From Echinococcus granulosus (taxonomy: Eukaryota > Platyhelminthes > Cestoda > Cyclophyllidea > Taeniidae), in assembly GCF_000524195.1 (NCBI RefSeq), contig NW_020170444.1:253509-264263 (forward strand): a DNA stretch of 10,755 nucleotides. Direction: 5' to 3'. Of this stretch, positions 8,334-10,755 are shown piece by piece. Below the pieces are notes generated by a model. It was not told the origin of the DNA, did not search any database, and saw only the letters and a program-made list of their open reading frames with translations. Numbering within the stretch: position 1 is the first letter of the stretch; each line of letters starts with the position of its first letter. The position numbers and the translations under genes are program-made.

Positions 8334-8429
8334 TCAAAATTCGTTGTCCCAACCACTCACATCGTCTGGGGGCTCTTCTTGATCGAAGGCGTAGTAGTCG
8401 AAGTTTGTGACGTCCGTTGGTGACAATAT
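8334..8429 (-). CDS. PRKG: PKG last exon: AGC C-tail and stop
   Basis: The acceptor on the - strand is TTTTGTGATTTAG|ATA, entry phase 0, 31 codons and TGA (8334-8336). It reads ILSPTDVTNFD, then a Tyr-Tyr pair, an acidic stretch (DQEEPPDD) and VSGWDNEF. The final Phe matches the hydrophobic end of other PKGs. A GTGAGT inside the exon could mimic a donor, but the frame continues to the family-typical terminus, so it is not used. Confidence 0.96.
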   Translation of the reverse strand: MLSPTDVTNFDYYAFDQEEPPDDVSGWDNEF

Positions 8430-9252
8430 CTAAATCACAAAACTTAGGAATATGGAATATGGCGAGAGACGGACCAAGGCATGCTCATTTTAAAACATAT
8501 ATGAGTTTGTTATCGTAATGTGTAGAACTGATTTGCAAAGCAAGATAGTAAAGTGCATATTAGCAAATAAGTAAAAGATCTACTGTTTTATCCTCACTCT
8601 TGCAAAAAAAAAGCTAATAATTGTATGCGTACAAAAAATGATGTTTGGTAATGCATTTTTATGATCTCCCATACAAAGAGTCAAATCCATACTCTAGATA
8701 CAGTCATACTTCGGTGCATAGGATAACATGCTGTCATATGCACTCGCAGAGCAAACTATTTTAGTTGAGTTTCCTCGAGTGATTTGCCGAGTTTTTTTCC
8801 ATCGTTTGTCAAGTAAACCTACCTTGAACAAGTTGTATCTACTGGCTTCCAAGTCGGATAAAAAATCATACCTGTGGAACGAACGGAGGTTTGAGATTCC
8901 GATTTCGAAGACCTCTCCAGTCGAACCCTTCAAACCACACGTGTTTCTTAATCGCCTTCAGTCCACCCCTACCATAGCCAAAACGATCCGTGGGATTTTC
9001 CCTACAGTACATCACAAAGAGCGCATATCAAATTTTATTTTACATCAACATGATTAACATGCAAATCTCTCAGATGGGGTCTACTGTATTAAGCTAACAT
9101 TGAAGTAAAGATACTGATGCAAATCATACCTGCACAACTTTTTGATGAGGTGCTGAGCGTTTCGAGTGATTTTTCGTGGAAATTCGATGGCATCAATTCC
9201 CTTGAGGATTATATTGTAGGTCTTCATGGGTTCTTCAGAAGTGAATGGTGGT
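8334..9252 (-). CDS. PRKG: cGMP-dependent protein kinase (PKG), C-terminal three exons
   Basis: A Ser/Thr kinase of the AGC group activated by cGMP; in animals it acts in the cytosol or at membranes on many targets. Exons 9252-9130, 9001-8872 and 8429-8334 join without a frame break into about 115 residues ending in a stop. The first gives PPFTSEEPMKTYNIILKGID, the conserved C-lobe segment after the Gly-x-Pro-Pro-Phe turn. It runs on through EFPRKITRNAQHLIKKLC into RENPTDRFG, where most relatives have RLG. The second holds HVWFEGFDWRGLRNR and ends KPPFVPQ. The last has SPTDVTNFD, the AGC C-tail motif, and the PKG-specific end PPDDVSGWDNEF. The N-terminal regulatory part, cGMP sites, ATP-binding lobe and DFG/APE motifs lie to the right of the window. 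PKA and PKC lack the SGWD..F ending, so PKG is preferred with high certainty. Confidence 0.96.
8430..8871 (-). other. PKG intron (442 bp)
   Basis: It runs from GTATGATTT to GATTTAG on the - strand. It is A+T-rich. The open frames on both strands near 8694-8930 are the neighbouring exon in wrong frames, extended into the intron. Nothing else is visible. Confidence 0.9.
8872..9001 (-). CDS. PRKG: PKG penultimate exon: end of the kinase C-lobe
   Basis: The acceptor is TACTGTAG|G and the donor is CCACAG|GTATGA; 130 bases. The first base completes an Arg codon (AG|G), giving CR-ENPTDRFG, then 34 further codons to VPQ in phase 0. The HVWFEGFDW block corresponds to the KWF-GF-W helix that closes AGC kinase domains. 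RFG replaces the usual RLG, and GYGRGGLKAIKKH is rich in Gly and Lys compared with relatives. Confidence 0.96.
9002..9129 (-). other. PKG intron (128 bp)
   Basis: It starts GTATGATTT and ends CTGTAG on the - strand. The donor 9-mer is identical to that of the next PKG intron. Confidence 0.93.
9130..9252 (-). CDS. PRKG: PKG antepenultimate exon: kinase C-lobe
   Basis: The acceptor is GCTACTGTAG|A and the donor is TGCAG|GTATGA; 123 bases. One base finishes the codon before PPFTSEEPMK; 40 codons follow to KKLC, and two bases (AG) are carried into the next exon. The TYNIILKGIDAIEFP segment is almost invariant among animal PKGs. If the preceding exon ends in AG, the split codon is Arg, giving the common GRPPF; it cannot be read here. 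Confidence 0.97.
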
Positions 9253-10755
9253 CTACAGTAGCAAAATTTCCACTTACAAACTATCCACTGCCACAGAGAT
9301 TGCCACTGTAACATGTGTGATAGACTTTATCTTCGTATCATTGGCTGCATTCTTACTAGTTTTACTTCCAGGTTTTGCAACGTACGAATAGAATTGCAGA
9401 AAAATTTTATGAGGCCAAGGACGGCTTGCTTTTTTTATAAGATACTAATTCTAGATATTGCAAAGAAACAGCCCCGGAAAAAAAACGATACATGAAGACA
9501 GAAATTGTGTTCTTAAAGGTACATTTTAAATGTGCAAGTTTCGGTACTCTATAACCAACTAAACGCCGCGTTTGTCTTCCTTCAAGAGCTATAAATACTA
9601 AGAACGTTTGAATAAAAATTTACCCGAGAAGCGTACCTCTAGTTGCAAAAGATGTGAGGTATGAAGTGCCCCTAAACTCTGTTAGAAATAACGTGGGAAA
9701 TTTAGGGTCCTTCCAGTTTTTTAAAAAAAAACACGAATATCAAGGTCGGCAAATCCGTTTGAATGTGTTATGGTGGCCAAACCAAGCATGCTGCAATTAC
9801 TTACTACATTTCACGGGGACTTTGAAAACCCATGTAACGGTTTATGAATGAATCGTAGAACGGAATTAAAAAAGCTTTTACCGGTCGGTAACTTTCTCCA
9901 CATCTTGATCACCACATTCTCAATACTCAAAATTTACTCCAATAACATGAAATACAGTATTAGCTAAAGAGATGGATGGTATTTGACCTTGTCAGCTTAA
10001 CGCATTGAGTCTGGTTTTGTTCTACAACTGTTGAAGCATCTCATACACCTTCTTTTGTACCATTCCATGAAGGCACCGCATATGGGTATATCAACTAAAC
10101 ATCGTGTAGATAAGCAATTTCATCGTGGCGGTGAGCCACTCTGTCAGAGGTTAATCAAGTCAGGAATAATCCTCCATTACGGCGAACCGCCATTCCTCAC
10201 AGTAAGGAATTGGCTGTCGCCACTGATTAAACTAAGTGCATCAACTTGACAGGAACGAACGACATCTAGTGGTGTTGAAAGTGAGTGAAGTGACAACTGG
10301 TTCATACCTCTACCATGTGGGAGGAGAAGGTGGGGATGGCAACTAGACGGGTGGAGTGATATTCATGTGACAATGCATTTGAATGCTCACCTATTTGGTA
10401 CGCACTTCTGTCAAGTAGGCGTTAGAAGCACGAACTTCGTTTTAGATTGTTTGCTGACCCACTTCCTGACAGACAGGAAGACAGACAGGCAGACAGACTG
10501 CCAGACAGATTGACATGTGACGGGGAAGGATGTTGGTGCTTTTGTGCTCCAACGTGAATTAAGCGAATGAACATGTGACTGGCCATCTCCAAGCCATCCA
10601 CGCCTCACTCACATGTCCAAGGCATGCATCATGTCAGCACCAGAAAACGATGCCTGCTGTGAATGTGGCTGTATGTAGTGCGCTGTGGACACAACTAGTA
10701 GCTGGGGCTTTTAATTGCTGAAGATGTTCTCACTTAGTACAAGTTGAGTGTGTGT
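9253..10755 (-). other. Presumed PKG intron, at least 1.5 kb
   Basis: A search of the - strand for the preceding kinase exon (DFG, APE, W-LG-L-YE motifs) found nothing, so this is read as intron running off the window. It contains a GACA-type simple repeat (10468-10515). Around 10100-10250 there is a somewhat G+C-richer patch with a 72-codon + strand open frame of no recognisable family. No other gene or RNA is evident. Confidence 0.65.
10468..10515. repeat. Degenerate (GACA)n / CAGACAGG simple repeat
   Basis: About 48 bases made of GACA, GACAGG and GACTGCC units. The - strand open frame across it (SVWQSVCLSVFLSV) is a translation of the repeat and not a gene. Confidence 0.85.

Noticed and set aside
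8018..8356. 112-codon - strand open frame
   Set aside because: It overlaps the true PKG end in another frame and covers the 3' UTR; it reads like translated A+T-rich non-coding DNA.
8362..8367. GTGAGT in the last PKG exon as a splice donor
   Set aside because: Reading through gives DDVSGWDNEF and a stop, the terminus expected for PKG.
10031..10249. 72-codon + strand open frame in the PKG intron
   Set aside because: No recognisable domain and no splice context; it may be a repeat fragment.
10411..10608. 65-codon - strand open frame
   Set aside because: Largely a translation of the GACA simple repeat.

Overview
The window is eukaryotic genomic DNA from an animal. It is A+T-rich, has no compact ORF layout, and is read as short exons with GT/AG borders separated by introns of 0.1 to at least 1.7 kb. 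Two protein genes can be supported. They face each other tail to tail: one on the + strand (about 537-7878) and one on the - strand (8334 to beyond the right edge). The lineage cannot be fixed from sequence alone. The kinase exons are clearly metazoan and look like those of an invertebrate; a flatworm or another lophotrochozoan or ecdysozoan would fit, but this is an inference.

Minus-strand gene. Three terminal exons (9252-9130, 9001-8872, 8429-8334) join in perfect phase. They encode the C-terminal end of a cGMP-dependent protein kinase (PKG): the last part of the kinase C-lobe, the AGC-kinase C-tail and the family's characteristic final SGWD..F. This is the safest call in the window. The remaining exons lie beyond position 10755, behind an intron of at least 1.5 kb.

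Plus-strand gene. Five exons (537-702, 2038-2160, 3866-4004, 5475-6219, 7629-7878) share one continuous reading frame. I read the product as the C-terminal part of a single-pass membrane protein with a zona pellucida (ZP) domain. It shows the end of the ZP-C subdomain with its spaced cysteines and a closing CSG, then a hydrophobic stretch, a transmembrane helix, and a long Ser/Pro/His/Asn-rich cytoplasmic tail of about 290 residues. The last intron either uses a GC donor (AAG|GCAAGT) or a weak GT donor; both give the same protein. An in-frame stop followed at once by AATAAA inside that intron suggests a second, shorter isoform.

The genes converge in a 455-bp gap (7879-8333). Candidate poly(A) signals on the two strands lie about 50 bp apart. 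Nothing links the two genes functionally. The introns hold a diverged pair of repeat copies (about 1302-1493 and 1561-1727), GACA-type simple repeats, a GGGA-rich purine tract, a GC-rich hairpin, and one antisense 36-nt micro-exon candidate. No RNA gene, CRISPR array, intact transposon or viral gene was recognised.
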